The translations under genes were made by a program, and so were the position numbers. From Bordetella holmesii ATCC 51541 (GTDB lineage Bacteria; Pseudomonadota; Gammaproteobacteria; Burkholderiales; Burkholderiaceae_B), in NCBI GenBank assembly GCA_000612485.1, contig CP007494.1, forward strand, positions 3,635,675 through 3,699,674: a DNA stretch of 64,000 nt. The letters are read 5' to 3'. A model generated the notes under the pieces. The model was given only the letters and a program-made list of their open reading frames with translations, was not told the origin of the DNA and searched no databases. Of this stretch, positions 29,622 to 39,220 are shown one piece after another (the first letter of the stretch is position 1; each line of letters begins with the position of its first letter).

Positions 29622-30833
29622 TTAGTGCGCAGCCCATTGCACGCTGTTCAGATCGATGCCTTCCTTGGCCATTTCCCACAGCGGCGACATGTCGCGCAAC
29701 TTGCCAACACGCCCCTTGAGCAGCTCGACAGCGAAGTCGACTTCCTGCTCGGTGGTAAAGCGGCCCAAGGTGAACCGGATCGAACTGTGCGCCAGTTCGT
29801 CATTGCGCCCGAGCGCGCGCAGTACATAAGAAGGCTCCAGGCTGGCCGACGTGCACGCCGACCCGCTGGAAACAGCCAGTTCCTTGATCGCCATGATCAG
29901 GGACTCACCTTCGACGTAGTTGAAGCTGATGTTCAGGTTGTGCGGAACACGGTGCTCCATGCTGCCGTTGACATACACCTCTTCGATTTGCGAGAGGCCT
30001 GCCAGTAAGCGGTCGCACAGCATGCGCACGCGCTCATTTTCCGTGCCCATTTCTTCACGCGCCAGGCGGAACGCCTCGCCCATGCCCACGATCTGGTGGG
30101 TGGCCAGCGTACCGGAGCGGAAGCCGCGCTCATGCCCACCGCCATGCATCTGCGCCTCGATGCGCACGCGCGGCTTGCGGCGCACATACAAAGCACCGAT
30201 GCCCTTGGGCCCGTAAGTCTTATGCGCCGAGAACGACATCAGATCCACCTTGAGCTTTTGCAGGTCGATCTCGACCTTGCCCGTGGCCTGCGCGGCATCG
30301 ACGTGAAAAATAATGCCCTTTTCACGGCAGATTTCGCCGATGGCCTCAATATCCTGGATGACGCCGATTTCGTTATTGACCATCATCACCGACACCAGGA
30401 CGGTATCCGGGCGCAGCGCCGCCTTGAAGGCGTCGAGGTCCAGCAGGCCATCGTCCTTGACATCGAGATACGTCACTTCGAAACCCTGGCGCTCCAGCTC
30501 ACGACAGGTGTCCAGCACAGCCTTGTGCTCGGTCTTGACCGTCACGATATGCTTGCCGCGCTCGGCATAGAAATTCGCAGCGCCCTTGATGGCCAGATTG
30601 TCGGATTCGGTCGCGCCAGACGTCCAGATGATTTCACGCGGATCGGCATTGACCAGTCGGGCCACCTCGGCACGCGCATTTTCGACCGCTTCTTCAGCGT
30701 CCCAGCCAAAGGCGTGGCTACGCGAAGCCGGATTGCCGAAATTGTCGTAGAGCCAGGGGATCATCTTCTCGACCACACGCGGGTCGACCGGCGTCGTGGC
30801 GGAGTAGTCCAGGTAAATGGGGCGGTTGCTCAT
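29622..30833 (-). CDS. iscS: Cysteine desulfurase IscS
   Basis: A 403-residue PLP enzyme: [14 protein letters not shown] start, PLP lysine in [17 protein letters not shown], and active-site Cys loop [21 protein letters not shown]. It converts cysteine to alanine and a persulfide for cluster and thionucleoside synthesis. Second gene of the operon, 21 bp after iscR. Confidence 0.97.
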   Translation of the reverse strand: MSNRPIYLDYSATTPVDPRVVEKMIPWLYDNFGNPASRSHAFGWDAEEAVENARAEVARLVNADPREIIWTSGATESDNLAIKGAANFYAERGKHIVTVKTEHKAVLDTCRELERQGFEVTYLDVKDDGLLDLDAFKAALRPDTVLVSVMMVNNEIGVIQDIEAIGEICREKGIIFHVDAAQATGKVEIDLQKLKVDLMSFSAHKTYGPKGIGALYVRRKPRVRIEAQMHGGGHERGFRSGTLATHQIVGMGEAFRLAREEMGTENERVRMLCDRLLAGLSQIEEVYVNGSMEHRVPHNLNISFNYVEGESLIMAIKELAVSSGSACTSASLEPSYVLRALGRNDELAHSSIRFTLGRFTTEQEVDFAVELLKGRVGKLRDMSPLWEMAKEGIDLNSVQWAAH

Positions 30834-30854
30834 GAGTACTGTTCCTGATGCTTC

Positions 30855-31403
30855 TTAAACGGTAGCCGCAGCGTTGGCGGCTGTGCCCGAAACAACAGCC
30901 GTTGCGGCATTGGCATTTGAGCCTGCGCGATTGACGCGCACCGAACAGCCTTGGGCTTGATTGTTGGCTTCCTGCAATTGGCGCACACGCTGCTGATCCA
31001 CCAGATCCTGCAGCGAAACCGAATCCAGATAATCAACCATCTTGCGGTTGAGCGTGGCCCAGAGCTCGTGCGTCATGCACTTGCCGGGCTTACCGTCATT
31101 GCCGCTGGTGCAATCCACCTTGCCGCCACAGCTGGTGGCGTCCAGGGGTTCATCGACCGCGAAAATGATATCGGCAACCGTCACATTGCGCGCAAGGCGA
31201 GCCAGCGAATAGCCGCCGCCGGGGCCGCGAACACTGTCCACAAGTTCGTGGCGGCGCAGCTTGCCAAAAAGCTGCTCCAGATAGGAGAGGGAAATATTCT
31301 GGCGCTGGCTGATCGCCGCGAGAGTGACCGGGCCGCTATGCTGCCGCATAGCCAGATCGATCATGGCAGTCACGGCGAAACGTCCTTTGGTGGTTAGCCG
31401 CAT
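30855..31403 (-). CDS. iscR: Rrf2-family Fe-S regulator IscR
   Basis: A 182-residue regulator. N-terminal winged helix (MRLTTKGRFAVTAMIDLA, SLSYLEQLFGKLRRHELV), then the three cluster-binding Cys in CGGKVDCTSGNDGKPGKC. With a [2Fe-2S] cluster it represses the isc operon. The start at 31403 is the conserved MRLTTKGR; upstream codons to 31469 are not conserved. Two matching operators lie upstream. Confidence 0.95.
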   Translation of the reverse strand: MRLTTKGRFAVTAMIDLAMRQHSGPVTLAAISQRQNISLSYLEQLFGKLRRHELVDSVRGPGGGYSLARLARNVTVADIIFAVDEPLDATSCGGKVDCTSGNDGKPGKCMTHELWATLNRKMVDYLDSVSLQDLVDQQRVRQLQEANNQAQGCSVRVNRAGSNANAATAVVSGTAANAAATV

Positions 31404-31478
31404 GATGAGTTTCCTGTGAATCTGTCGGGACCCGCCTGCCGGATACAGACAGCAATCCCGGCTACACACTCTGGCGTA

Positions 31479-31503
31479 ATACCTGAGTAATTACCTCAAG
31501 TAT
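31479..31503 (-). promoter_or_regulatory. IscR type-1 operator
   Basis: A 25-bp dyad starting ATACCTGAGTAA (31479) and ending ACCTCAAGTAT (31503) matches the type-1 IscR site pattern (ATA-CC-GA-T...TC-AGTAT). It is 76-100 bp upstream of the iscR ATG, a usual place for autoregulation. Confidence 0.8.
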
Positions 31504-31507
31504 AACA

Positions 31508-31532
31508 AATTCCCGAGTAATTTGCTAAGTAT
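31508..31532 (-). promoter_or_regulatory. Second, weaker IscR-like operator
   Basis: AATTCCCGAGTAA (31508) followed by TTTGCTAAGTAT (to 31532) repeats the pattern of the neighbouring site at the same 25-bp length, with a poorer left end. Tandem sites are known in isc promoters. Confidence 0.6.
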
Positions 31533-31541
31533 CTCGGATTG

Positions 31542-31566
31542 AAAAAACCGCGCCGTGGCGCGGTTT
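31542..31566 (-). terminator. Terminator of the phosphatase gene
   Basis: AAACCGCGCC (31545-31554) pairs with GCGCGGTTT (31558-31566); the A-run at 31542-31547 gives a U-tract on the minus strand. A second hairpin, GGGGGCA/TGCCCCC (31599-31605/31611-31617), lies between it and the phosphatase stop. Confidence 0.75.
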
Positions 31567-31627
31567 GTGGCAAGGCCGCACACGCATGTGCAACCTTAGG
31601 GGGCAGATCCTGCCCCCAAGGGCGTCA

Positions 31628-32116
31628 TCAGGCCGCCTGGTACTGAGTCGCGCGCTTGCGCACCAGCTCCAAAACGCCTTGACAGGCATCCTCGAGATAA
31701 TCCAGAACCTTGCCGAAACCTTCCGGACCACCATAATAGGGGTCGGGCACGGTGGCTTCCTCGAAATCATTGGCAAAGCGCATCAACAACATCAATTTGT
31801 GCTGATAGGCCTTGGGGCACTGCTGCTGCAGTGCAGACAGATTATCCCAATCCATGGCAAGAATCAGGTCATACTCGCGGAAGTCTTCCGGCGTGACTTG
31901 GCGCGCCAGGCATTCGCTGATGTCGTAGCCACGCTTGCGCGCAGCCGCAACAGCCCGCGCATCGGGGGCTTCACCGATGTGGAACGCGTGAGTGCCTGCG
32001 GAATCGATCCGGACAACTTCACCCAAGCCGGCGTCGTTCACCAAATGGCGAAAAACTCCCTCTGCGCTCGGCGAGCGACAGATATTGCCCATGCAAACGA
32101 AAAGTACCTTGGTCAT
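31628..32116 (-). CDS. Low-molecular-weight protein tyrosine phosphatase
   Basis: A 162-residue phosphatase. The P-loop VLFVCMGNICRSPSAEG carries the C-x5-R-S signature, and the general acid is in VPDPYYGG. The open frame extends to 32212 through AT-rich DNA, but ATG 32116 (MTKVLFVCMGN) is the family start. Substrates of such enzymes in this group are not established. It lies upstream of iscR on the same strand but is separated from it by hairpins and the IscR operators. Confidence 0.92.
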   Translation of the reverse strand: MTKVLFVCMGNICRSPSAEGVFRHLVNDAGLGEVVRIDSAGTHAFHIGEAPDARAVAAARKRGYDISECLARQVTPEDFREYDLILAMDWDNLSALQQQCPKAYQHKLMLLMRFANDFEEATVPDPYYGGPEGFGKVLDYLEDACQGVLELVRKRATQYQAA

Positions 32117-32333
32117 CATGGGAGCCAGTGTGCGGGAAAACCCGGAATATAGCAAGCTTTTTTTGCGTTTTAATGATTTGGGCCACCAATATTGACCAAG
32201 TTTTTTATCCAATTAAATCAATTACTTAAAATAATAAATTGATGTATAGAATGATGTTTTTTGACGTCTTTTTGCATATTTTCCGCCTATATGCTTGACA
32301 CCACCCAGGATAAGCATATACCGCCGCAACCAG
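32117..32333. other. AT-rich intergenic segment before the phosphatase gene
   Basis: From about 32155 to 32290 the DNA is strikingly AT-rich for this genome, with A/T tracts (TTTTTTT at 32158-32164, TTTTTT near 32192). A 9-bp inverted repeat TATATGCTT (32288-32296) and AAGCATATA (32312-32320) lies just past the uvrB stop. No gene is seen. It probably holds the phosphatase promoter and possibly sites for nucleoid proteins. Confidence 0.5.
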
Positions 32334-34364
32334 CTATTGCTTTCCATCGAGCAATAGCCGATTTTTGAGCGCCGTCAGGGCGTCACGCGCAGCCGCCGCC
32401 TGCTCAAACTCCAGATTGCGAGCATGATCCATCATGAGCTTTTCCAGGCGTTTGATTTCACGCGCCATGGACTTCTCGTCGCTCAGGGCTGCAGCCGGCA
32501 CCATGGCCTCGAGCGGATCGTGCGAGTCGGCAGGCGCCATGACGCCGTCGATCATCTCCCGCACGGCTTTACTCACACCTCGGGCAGTAATCCCGTGGTC
32601 TTCGTTGTGCTGCAATTGTTTGGCGCGCCGGCGGCTGGTTTCATCGATGGCGCGCCGCATGGATTCCGTCAGGCGGTCGGCGTAGAGAATGGCGTGGCCG
32701 TGCAAATTACGCGCGGCACGGCCGATCGTCTGGATCAAACTGCGTTCAGAGCGCAGAAACCCCTCCTTGTCGGCGTCCAGGATAGCCACCAGCGACACTT
32801 CGGGAATATCCAGCCCTTCGCGCAGCAAGTTGATGCCGACCAGGACATCAAAAGTCCCCAAACGCAGATCCCGGATGATCTCGACCCGCTCGACCGTATC
32901 GATGTCCGAATGCAGGTATCGCACCCGCTCGCCATGCTCGGTGAGAAAGTCGGTCAAATCTTCGGCCATGCGTTTGGTCAGCGTTGTCACGAGCACGCGC
33001 TCCTGGCTGAGCACCCGCTTGCGAATCTCGCCCAGCAAATCGTCAACCTGGGTATGCGCCGGGCGGATCTCCACTTCAGGATCCACCAGGCCAGTCGGCC
33101 GCACGACCTGCTCGACAACATTATCGGCGTGCTGCCGCTCGTACTCCGCCGGCGTGGCCGAGACGAACACGCACTGCCGCATACGCGCCTCGAACTCCTC
33201 CAGGCGCAGCGGGCGGTTGTCCAATGCGGAGGGCAGGCGAAAACCGTACTGCACCAGGGTTTCCTTGCGCGCCCTGTCACCCCGGTACATGCCACCCAAT
33301 TGCCCCATGGTGACGTGGCTTTCGTCGATGAACATCAAGGCGTCGGCAGGCAAATAGTCGATCAGCGTGGGCGGTGGATCGCCTGGCGCCGCTCCCGACA
33401 GATGGCGGGAATAATTCTCGATGCCCTTGCAAAAACCGAGCTCCTGCAGCATTTCGAGATCGAAACGCGTGCGTTGCTCCAGGCGTTGCGCCTCGACCAG
33501 CTTGCCATCGCGAACAAAAGCCGCCAGCCGGTCCCGCAGCTCTTCCTTGATGGTCTCGATGGCACGCAACACCGTTTCGCGCGGCGTCACATAATGCGAC
33601 CCGGGATACACCGTAAAGCGCGGCAACTTCTGCCGCACCTTGCCCGTCAGCGGGTCGAAGAGCTCAAGCGTTTCGACTTCATCGTCGAACAACGTCAGGC
33701 GCAAGGCAAGCTCCGGACTCTCCGCCGGGAAGATGTCGATCGTCTCGCCGCGCACGCGGAAGGTGCCCCGAGTGAAATCCGCGTCGTTGCGCGTGTACTG
33801 CATCGCCACCAGCCGTGCCAACACCTCACGCCGGGAGATCGTGTCACCCGTGCGCAGGATGAGCACCATTGCGTGGTAATCGCCCGGATTACCAATACCG
33901 TAAATGCAGGACACCGTGCCCACGATCACCGTGTCGCGACGCTCCAGCAGACTCTTGGTGGCCGACAGGCGCATCTGCTCGATATGCTCGTTGATCGAGG
34001 AGTCTTTCTCGATGAACAAGTCGCGCGTTGGCACATAGACCTCGGGTTGGTAGTAATCGTAATAAGAGACGAAATACTCGACCGCGTTGCGCGGAAAAAA
34101 CTCCCTCATTTCGGCGTAGAGTTGCGCGGCCAGCGTTTTATTGGGCGCCAGCACCAGCGCCGGGCGGCCAAGCCGCGCAATGACATTGGCCATCGTGTAG
34201 GTCTTGCCTGAACCCGTCACCCCCAAAAGGGTTTGGTACATCAACCCATCGGCGATGCCCTGGGCCAGGCCGTCGATGGCCGCAGGCTGATCCCCAGCTG
34301 GCGGATAAGGCTGGTACAGCTGAAACGGGCTGCCGGGAAATTCCACGAATCCAGGGTCTGTCAT
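32334..34364 (-). CDS. uvrB: Excinuclease ABC subunit B
   Basis: A 676-residue helicase-like protein. Walker [15 protein letters not shown], the DNA-inserting beta-hairpin region [12 protein letters not shown], helicase motifs [14 protein letters not shown] and [10 protein letters not shown], and a C-terminal UVR motif ([20 protein letters not shown]) are present. It loads with UvrA at DNA lesions and positions UvrC. ATG 34364 ([14 protein letters not shown]) fits better than the extension to 34400. Divergent from the aminotransferase. Confidence 0.96.
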   Translation of the reverse strand: MTDPGFVEFPGSPFQLYQPYPPAGDQPAAIDGLAQGIADGLMYQTLLGVTGSGKTYTMANVIARLGRPALVLAPNKTLAAQLYAEMREFFPRNAVEYFVSYYDYYQPEVYVPTRDLFIEKDSSINEHIEQMRLSATKSLLERRDTVIVGTVSCIYGIGNPGDYHAMVLILRTGDTISRREVLARLVAMQYTRNDADFTRGTFRVRGETIDIFPAESPELALRLTLFDDEVETLELFDPLTGKVRQKLPRFTVYPGSHYVTPRETVLRAIETIKEELRDRLAAFVRDGKLVEAQRLEQRTRFDLEMLQELGFCKGIENYSRHLSGAAPGDPPPTLIDYLPADALMFIDESHVTMGQLGGMYRGDRARKETLVQYGFRLPSALDNRPLRLEEFEARMRQCVFVSATPAEYERQHADNVVEQVVRPTGLVDPEVEIRPAHTQVDDLLGEIRKRVLSQERVLVTTLTKRMAEDLTDFLTEHGERVRYLHSDIDTVERVEIIRDLRLGTFDVLVGINLLREGLDIPEVSLVAILDADKEGFLRSERSLIQTIGRAARNLHGHAILYADRLTESMRRAIDETSRRRAKQLQHNEDHGITARGVSKAVREMIDGVMAPADSHDPLEAMVPAAALSDEKSMAREIKRLEKLMMDHARNLEFEQAAAARDALTALKNRLLLDGKQ

Positions 34365-34438
34365 GCTAGACTGTCCAAGGGTAAACCCCCCATTATCCAC
34401 AGCACATCATCGTGCGTCCACCCATACTCTCAACACTC

Positions 34439-35641
34439 ATGAGCACCCTCTTCGCTTCTGTCGAACTCGCGCCCCGCGACCCCATCCTTGGCCTGAACGA
34501 GCAGTACAACGCCGACACCCGTCCCGGTAAAGTGAACCTGGGCGTGGGTGTGTACTACGATGACGAGGGACGCATTCCCCTGCTGGGCGCGGTTCGCAAG
34601 GCGGAAATCGCTCGTGTCGAAGCAGCGGCTGCCCGGGGCTACCTGCCCATCGAGGGCATTGCTGCCTACAACAAGGGCGCGCAAACCCTGCTGCTGGGTA
34701 ATGATTCCGTCGTGGCTGCGGAAGGCCGCGCACTGACGACCCAAACGCTGGGCGGCACGGGCGCGTTGAAAGTCGGCGCCGATTTCCTGAAGCAACTGCT
34801 GCCGCAGTCCAAGGTCATGATCAGCGACCCCAGCTGGGAAAACCATCGCGCCCTGTTCGAGCGCGCCGGTTTCACGGTTGAAAACTACCCGTATTACGAC
34901 GCATCGACCCGCGGCCTGAATTTCGACGGCATGCTGGCGGCTCTGCAGGCGGCTCCCGAACAGACTATCGTCGTGCTGCACGCTTGCTGCCACAACCCCA
35001 CGGGTGTGGACCCCACTGCCGAGCAATGGAAGCAGATCGCCGACGTCGTCAAGGCGCGCAAGCTGGTCCCCTTCCTGGACATCGCCTATCAAGGCTTCGG
35101 CGAAGACCTCGACCAGGACGCATCGGTCGTGCGCCTGTTTGCCGGCATGGATCTGACCATGTTGATCAGCTCTTCGTTCTCCAAGTCCTTCTCGCTCTAC
35201 GGCGAACGCGTCGGCGCCTTGACCGTGGTGGCTGGCAACAAAGACGAAGCGACCCGCGTCCTGAGCCAACTCAAGCGCGTCATTCGCACCAACTACTCCA
35301 ATCCGCCCACCCATGGCGGCATTGTGGTGGCCAACGTGCTGAACAACCCCGAACTGCTGGCCGAATGGAAGCAGGAACTCGCCGGCATGCGTGACCGGAT
35401 CCGCCTGATGCGCAAGCAACTGGTCGAAAAGATCAAGGCCCAGGGCGCCGCGCAAGACTTCAGCTTCGTGCTGCAACAACGCGGCATGTTCTCCTACTCC
35501 GGCCTGACCGCAGCTCAGGTCGACCGCCTGCGTGAAGAGCATGCTGTGTATGCCGTCTCCAGCGGCCGTATCTGCGTGGCGGCCCTGAATAGCCGCAACA
35601 TCGATGTGGTGGCTGCCGCTATCGCCGCCGTGATCAAGTAA
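34439..35641 (+). CDS. Aromatic/aspartate aminotransferase (class I)
   Basis: A 400-residue PLP enzyme of the AspC/TyrB type: LAPRDPILGLNEQYNAD, VNLGVGVYYDDEG, CHNPTGVDPT, PLP lysine in SSSFSKSFSLYGERVG and the substrate Arg region near the C-terminus (SGRICVAALN). It transfers amino groups between aromatic or dicarboxylic amino acids and 2-oxoglutarate. The sequence does not separate TyrB from AspC specificity. Start chosen at MSTLFASVELAPRDP. Confidence 0.9.
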   Translation: MSTLFASVELAPRDPILGLNEQYNADTRPGKVNLGVGVYYDDEGRIPLLGAVRKAEIARVEAAAARGYLPIEGIAAYNKGAQTLLLGNDSVVAAEGRALTTQTLGGTGALKVGADFLKQLLPQSKVMISDPSWENHRALFERAGFTVENYPYYDASTRGLNFDGMLAALQAAPEQTIVVLHACCHNPTGVDPTAEQWKQIADVVKARKLVPFLDIAYQGFGEDLDQDASVVRLFAGMDLTMLISSSFSKSFSLYGERVGALTVVAGNKDEATRVLSQLKRVIRTNYSNPPTHGGIVVANVLNNPELLAEWKQELAGMRDRIRLMRKQLVEKIKAQGAAQDFSFVLQQRGMFSYSGLTAAQVDRLREEHAVYAVSSGRICVAALNSRNIDVVAAAIAAVIK

Positions 35642-35682
35642 GCGCCCGGACATAGCCCAGGCCACAAACGCCCCGGTAAAAA

Positions 35683-35890
35683 TGAACTGACCCCCAGAAG
35701 TTGGACGGTCGATTAGAGCCCGAAGGCCTGAGTTCGGTATTGCACCGGGCTCAGGCCTTTCAGCTTGAGCTTGATGCGGTCGTGATTGTAGTAGCGGATG
35801 TACTGCCGGATGCCGGCCTGCAACTGCTCGATGCTCTCGAAGCGGTTGAGGTGGAAGAACTCTGCCTTGCGCGTGCCGAAGAAGCTCAAC
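35683..35890 (-). pseudogene. Remnant of an IS3-family (IS150-like) transposase
   Basis: The minus strand encodes SFFGTRKAEFFHLNRF, IRYYNHDRIKLKLKGLSPV and QYRTQAFGL, the C-terminal end of an IS150-type OrfB, followed by a terminal sequence starting TGAACTGACCCCCAG (35683). The match breaks abruptly near 35888. This is a different element from the intact IS3 copies in the window. Confidence 0.85.
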
Positions 35891-36144
35891 ACGTCGGCAG
35901 CCGATGCCTCCCCCAAAGACAACACGGTCGCACTACGAGATACCGCGGTGCCCGCCTTCCCGTGCAAGATCATCCCAACGGGCAGCAAGCTGCTCTGCTC
36001 CGGCATCGCGCGAACGCCGGCGGGCGGCTTGGATGCGGCATTACACGATGCTCGATGCCGGCATAGGCTTGCCGTCTGTGCCGTGCGTCCCATGATCGAA
36101 CGACGATTGGAGCAGCAGTGCTGCGCGACAATGCGAGGTGGGAG
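35891..36144. other. Unassigned 254-bp segment
   Basis: Between the IS150-like remnant and the end of the lysR gene no frame resembles a known family. Short open frames exist on both strands without usable start sites. It may be scrap left by a past rearrangement. Confidence 0.4.
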
Positions 36145-37118
36145 TCAGTCACGGGAGGTTGACCGGAGACTAGAGCCTGAGACTTGAAACTCACCACTCT
36201 CTGTTTGAGAATGAGCGGCCTCTGCCAGCAGCCAATCCCGAAAGGTTGTCAGTTTGCGCAAGCTCGCACACTCTGGTCGATACACAATGTAGTACGCCAG
36301 CGCAGAAGCAAAGTTGATGCCTGGAAATAGCCTTACCAGACGTCCGCTTGCCAAGTCATCATGAGCCATCACACTGCGCGCCAGCGCTACGCCATGCCCG
36401 TCGATCGCCGCCTGTAGGACCGCAGCAGAATTATTGATCTGCATGCCTCGTTGGGCAATGGCATTTGTCACACCGGCTTTCTGCAGCCAACCCCCCAACT
36501 CGGAAACGCTGTGTGCCGGTCCATGGACAAATCGTGGATCAGGGTTTCTTGGGCCAGGTCCGCAGGCGTTTGCAAGCGCCAGTGCTCACGCAGCAATTGG
36601 GGCGAGCACACCGGGTAAACCTCTTCATCCATCAGCTTCTCGGCGGTCAACCCCGGCCAATGGCCGGCGCCATATCGCACCCCGATATCAACCCGCTGAG
36701 CCACGAAATCCACGGGCTTGAGGTTGGTGTCCAGGCGCACATCCGTGTCGGCGCCGACGGCCTGGAAGCGGTCGATACGGGGCAATAGCCATTTCCCCGC
36801 GAAGGCGGGGCTGACGGCCACGGTCAGCACGCCGTTTGACGCACCCTCCTGAAGTCTCTCCATCCCCAGGGTGAGCCGATCAAACCCGGCGCGGATATCG
36901 GGCAGTGCCCGCTCGGCAGCCTCCGTGGGAAGGAGCCGCGCGCGGCCACTGCTGCCCCGCACGAAGAGGGGTGTTCCCAGCCAGTCTTCCAGCGTGCGTA
37001 CGAGTTGGCCTACCGCTGCTGGCGTGACGTTGAGTTCGGCTGCCGCCGCAGAGAAGCTCTGGTGGCGGGCGCTGGCCTCGAAGGCACGCAAGGCATTCAG
37101 GTGGAGGGGTGACTTCAT
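36145..37118 (-). pseudogene. LysR-type regulator (GcvA-like), frameshifted
   Basis: The first frame (ATG 37118) encodes the winged helix (LNALRAFEASARHQSFSAAA, VTPAAVGQLVRTLEDWLG) and most of the ligand domain to HTAFPSW. The rest (GWLQKAGVTNAIAQRG, AAIDGHGVALARSVMAHDDL, RDWLLAEA) is in another frame ending at 36145. One more G in the G-run at 36491-36496 (minus sense) would restore SWGGWLQKAG and a normal protein of about 324 residues. It is divergent from the oxidoreductase cluster and is its likely regulator. A base-call error must be excluded. Confidence 0.85.
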
Positions 37119-37142
37119 TTTGATAAAGTTTTTCTTTCAATA

Positions 37143-37168
37143 ACTGACACTTTATATGGTTTGTCAGT
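37143..37168. promoter_or_regulatory. Inverted repeat in the LysR/SDR divergent promoter
   Basis: ACTGACA (37143-37149) and TGTCAGT (37162-37168) form a perfect 7-bp dyad across 12 bp of AT-rich DNA, 25 bp before the lysR start and 148 bp before the SDR start. The position fits an autoregulatory LysR binding site; the T-N11-A core is approximate. Confidence 0.6.
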
Positions 37169-37315
37169 CTTTGGGAACAGGAGAAAAATAACGCTTATTA
37201 CAGAGAAAAATTCATTTTAAGGTGGATGAGGCGGCACTGTTGCCACCTTCGAAATCAACAGTTTTTCTTCTATTCATCCACTGCCAAGCGGCGGGCCAAC
37301 AGAGAGGATTTCAAG

Positions 37316-38087
37316 ATGAGTAATCAATTCAAGGGCAAGAAGCTGCTGGTCGTCGGCGGCACCAGCGGCATGGGCATGCAGATCGCACGCACCGTGCTGG
37401 CCGACGGCGGCAGCGTCGTCATCGTGGGCAACCGTACGGAGAAGACCGAAGAAGCGCGCAAGGAGCTTGCGGCGCTGGGTCAAGTCTGGGCACTGACCGC
37501 AGACCTGACCAACGACGAGGCCGTGGCTTCGCTGATCAAGACCTTGGACGAGCAGCACTCGGACATCGACCTGCTGGTCAATGCCGCGGCGTGTTCTTCC
37601 CCAAGCCGTTCCTGCAGCATTCGGGTGCGGACTACGACCAGTACATGCAACTGAACAAAGCCACCTTCTTCATCACACAGAAGGTCGCCGCCAATTTGGT
37701 TGCCAAGGGCCGTCCGGGCGCGATCGTGAACATCGGGTCGATGTGGGGCAAGCAGGCCGTCGCGGCGACACCGTCCTCGGCGTACTCCATGGCCAAGGCC
37801 GGCCTGCATTCCCTGACCCAGCATCTGACCATGGAACTGGCCGGCAAGAACATCCGTGTCAACGCTGTGTCGCCTGCCGTGGTGCAGACCCCGATCTACG
37901 AAGGTTTCATTCCCAGGCCGAAGTCCACAGCGCGCTACAAGGGTTCAACAGCTTTCACCCGATCGGCCGCGTGGGCACGCCAAAGGATGTGGCGGAAGTG
38001 GTCGCCTTCCTGCTGTCGGACAAAGCGGGCTGGGTCACTGGCGCCATCTGGGATGTCGATGGCGGCGTGATGGCTGGCCGCAACTGA
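37316..38087 (+). pseudogene. Short-chain dehydrogenase, two frameshifts
   Basis: Three frames together give one SDR of about 256 residues: LLVVGGTSGMGMQIART and LLVNAA in the first; [47 protein letters not shown] (Tyr-x3-Lys) and [19 protein letters not shown] in the second; [28 protein letters not shown] and [15 protein letters not shown] in the third. The breaks are at about 37588 (GCGGCG, one G short) and about 37915 (ATTCCCAGG, one C short). The high conservation on either side is unexpected for an old pseudogene. First gene of the LysR-controlled cluster. Confidence 0.85.
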
Positions 38088-38151
38088 TTGTCGGATGCAG
38101 GCGTCTTGACGGCGCCTGCCCTGTTTTTATCAACCTGGAAACGAAATCAGC

Positions 38152-38433
38152 ATGGTCTATCTGCAAATCACTCTCAAGATCGCCAACGCCAATCGTGCGG
38201 CTGCTGCCGGTGTCTATCAGAACTACAAGGCGGCGTTCCTCGACACTATCAAGGGCGCTCACTCCAAGGAACTGCTAGTGCGCGACGAGGATGTGCAGGT
38301 GCAGCACGGTTTTGACACCGTGGAGAACGCAAATGCCTACCTGCAAAGCGATCTCTTCACCGCTGATGTCGTTGGTGGCCTGAAGCCGCTGCTCGACGCT
38401 GCGCCGGACGTGCGCATCTACAGCGTCGCGTAA
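38152..38433 (+). CDS. Small dimeric alpha/beta-barrel protein, monooxygenase-like
   Basis: A 93-residue protein with the pattern of antibiotic-biosynthesis-monooxygenase/quinol monooxygenase-like proteins: MVYLQITLKIAN first strand, FLDTIKGAHSKELLVRDED, GFDTVENANAYLQSDLF and a closing APDVRIYSV. These act on quinone-like substrates without cofactors in known cases; the substrate here is unknown. It is intact and lies 64 bp after the SDR in the accessory cluster. Confidence 0.6.
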   Translation: MVYLQITLKIANANRAAAAGVYQNYKAAFLDTIKGAHSKELLVRDEDVQVQHGFDTVENANAYLQSDLFTADVVGGLKPLLDAAPDVRIYSVA

Positions 38434-38443
38434 GGAGCAACGG

Positions 38444-38693
38444 ATGACAACCACCCCGCTCAACGGCGTCGATCTGAACGTTTTGACGCAAGCCGGCAGG
38501 GCAGCCCGCGTAGTTCGATGTGGATCCCGGCGTGCCGCTTGGCGTGACTCAGGTGCGCGTGAAGGCACACGCCAAGTCGCCCGATGCCAGCCATGAGCAA
38601 CTGCAGGCGCTGATCGCTGCCGTCGAGCAAGCCTGCACCTTGCACGAGACCCTGGTGCGGCCGGTGGACGTCATCACCATTTTCGCTGACTGA
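38444..38693 (+). pseudogene. OsmC-like protein remnant
   Basis: An ATG at 38444 starts MTTTPLNGVDLNVLTQAG and soon loses the family pattern. A second frame contains FDVDPGVPLGVTQVRVKAHA, SPDASHEQLQALIAAVEQAC and TLVRPVDV, ending at 38693, which resembles the C-terminal part of OsmC-family proteins. The centre with the usual first catalytic Cys is missing. OsmC proteins reduce organic hydroperoxides. Confidence 0.6.
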
Positions 38694-38804
38694 TCGCTGT
38701 CTGTAGCGCCTCCCGCCATCGGTACGCCGATGGCGGAGGCTTCCTATTGAAACCACAGCTGGGCGCACCTACGTCCGGCTTTAACCTGTTATTGGAGAAC
38801 AACC

Positions 38805-39149
38805 ATGATGCAAGACTGGAATGCTTACCGCGACTCCCTGCTGGAGCGCGTGGGCGACTACGCCAAACAAAGCCCGGACGTGATGCGCGGCCTGATGACG
38901 ATCGACAACGCAGCCGTCAAGAGCGGCCATCTGGAACCCAAGATTCACGAGTTGATTGCACTGGCGGTGGCCATCACCACCCGATGCGACGGCTGCATCT
39001 CCGTGCCCACCAAGAAGGCGGTCGAACACGGTGCCACCTTCGAAGAAATCACCGAAGCCCTGGGTGTTGCCATCGCGTTGAACGCGGGTGCTGCGCTTAC
39101 CTACTCGGCACGTGTTGTCGAGGCCTACCAGCAACTGCCCGCCAGATAA
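38805..39149 (+). CDS. Carboxymuconolactone decarboxylase family (AhpD-like) protein
   Basis: A 114-residue helical protein with the AhpD-type active site TTRCDGCISVPTKKAVEHG (Cys-x2-Cys followed by a His) and EITEALGVAIALNAGAAL. The CxxC suggests a peroxidase or disulfide reductase role rather than decarboxylation. Intact, with a ribosome site (GGAG) before the ATG. Its neighbours suggest a redox-detoxification cassette. Confidence 0.85.
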   Translation: MMQDWNAYRDSLLERVGDYAKQSPDVMRGLMTIDNAAVKSGHLEPKIHELIALAVAITTRCDGCISVPTKKAVEHGATFEEITEALGVAIALNAGAALTYSARVVEAYQQLPAR

Positions 39150-39220
39150 GCCGTATTGACCGGGGATGGCCGCCATCGCCTGGACGAGCCATGGCGCCGT
39201 CCCCAGTTTGGAAAAACATC

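Noticed and set aside
32424..34211. 595-codon plus-strand frame opposite uvrB
   Set aside because: uvrB on the minus strand is complete with all motifs; the long frame is a by-product of codon bias.
35713..36093. 126-codon frame as a full gene
   Set aside because: Only its C-terminal half is an IS150-like transposase; the N-terminal part is unrelated sequence.
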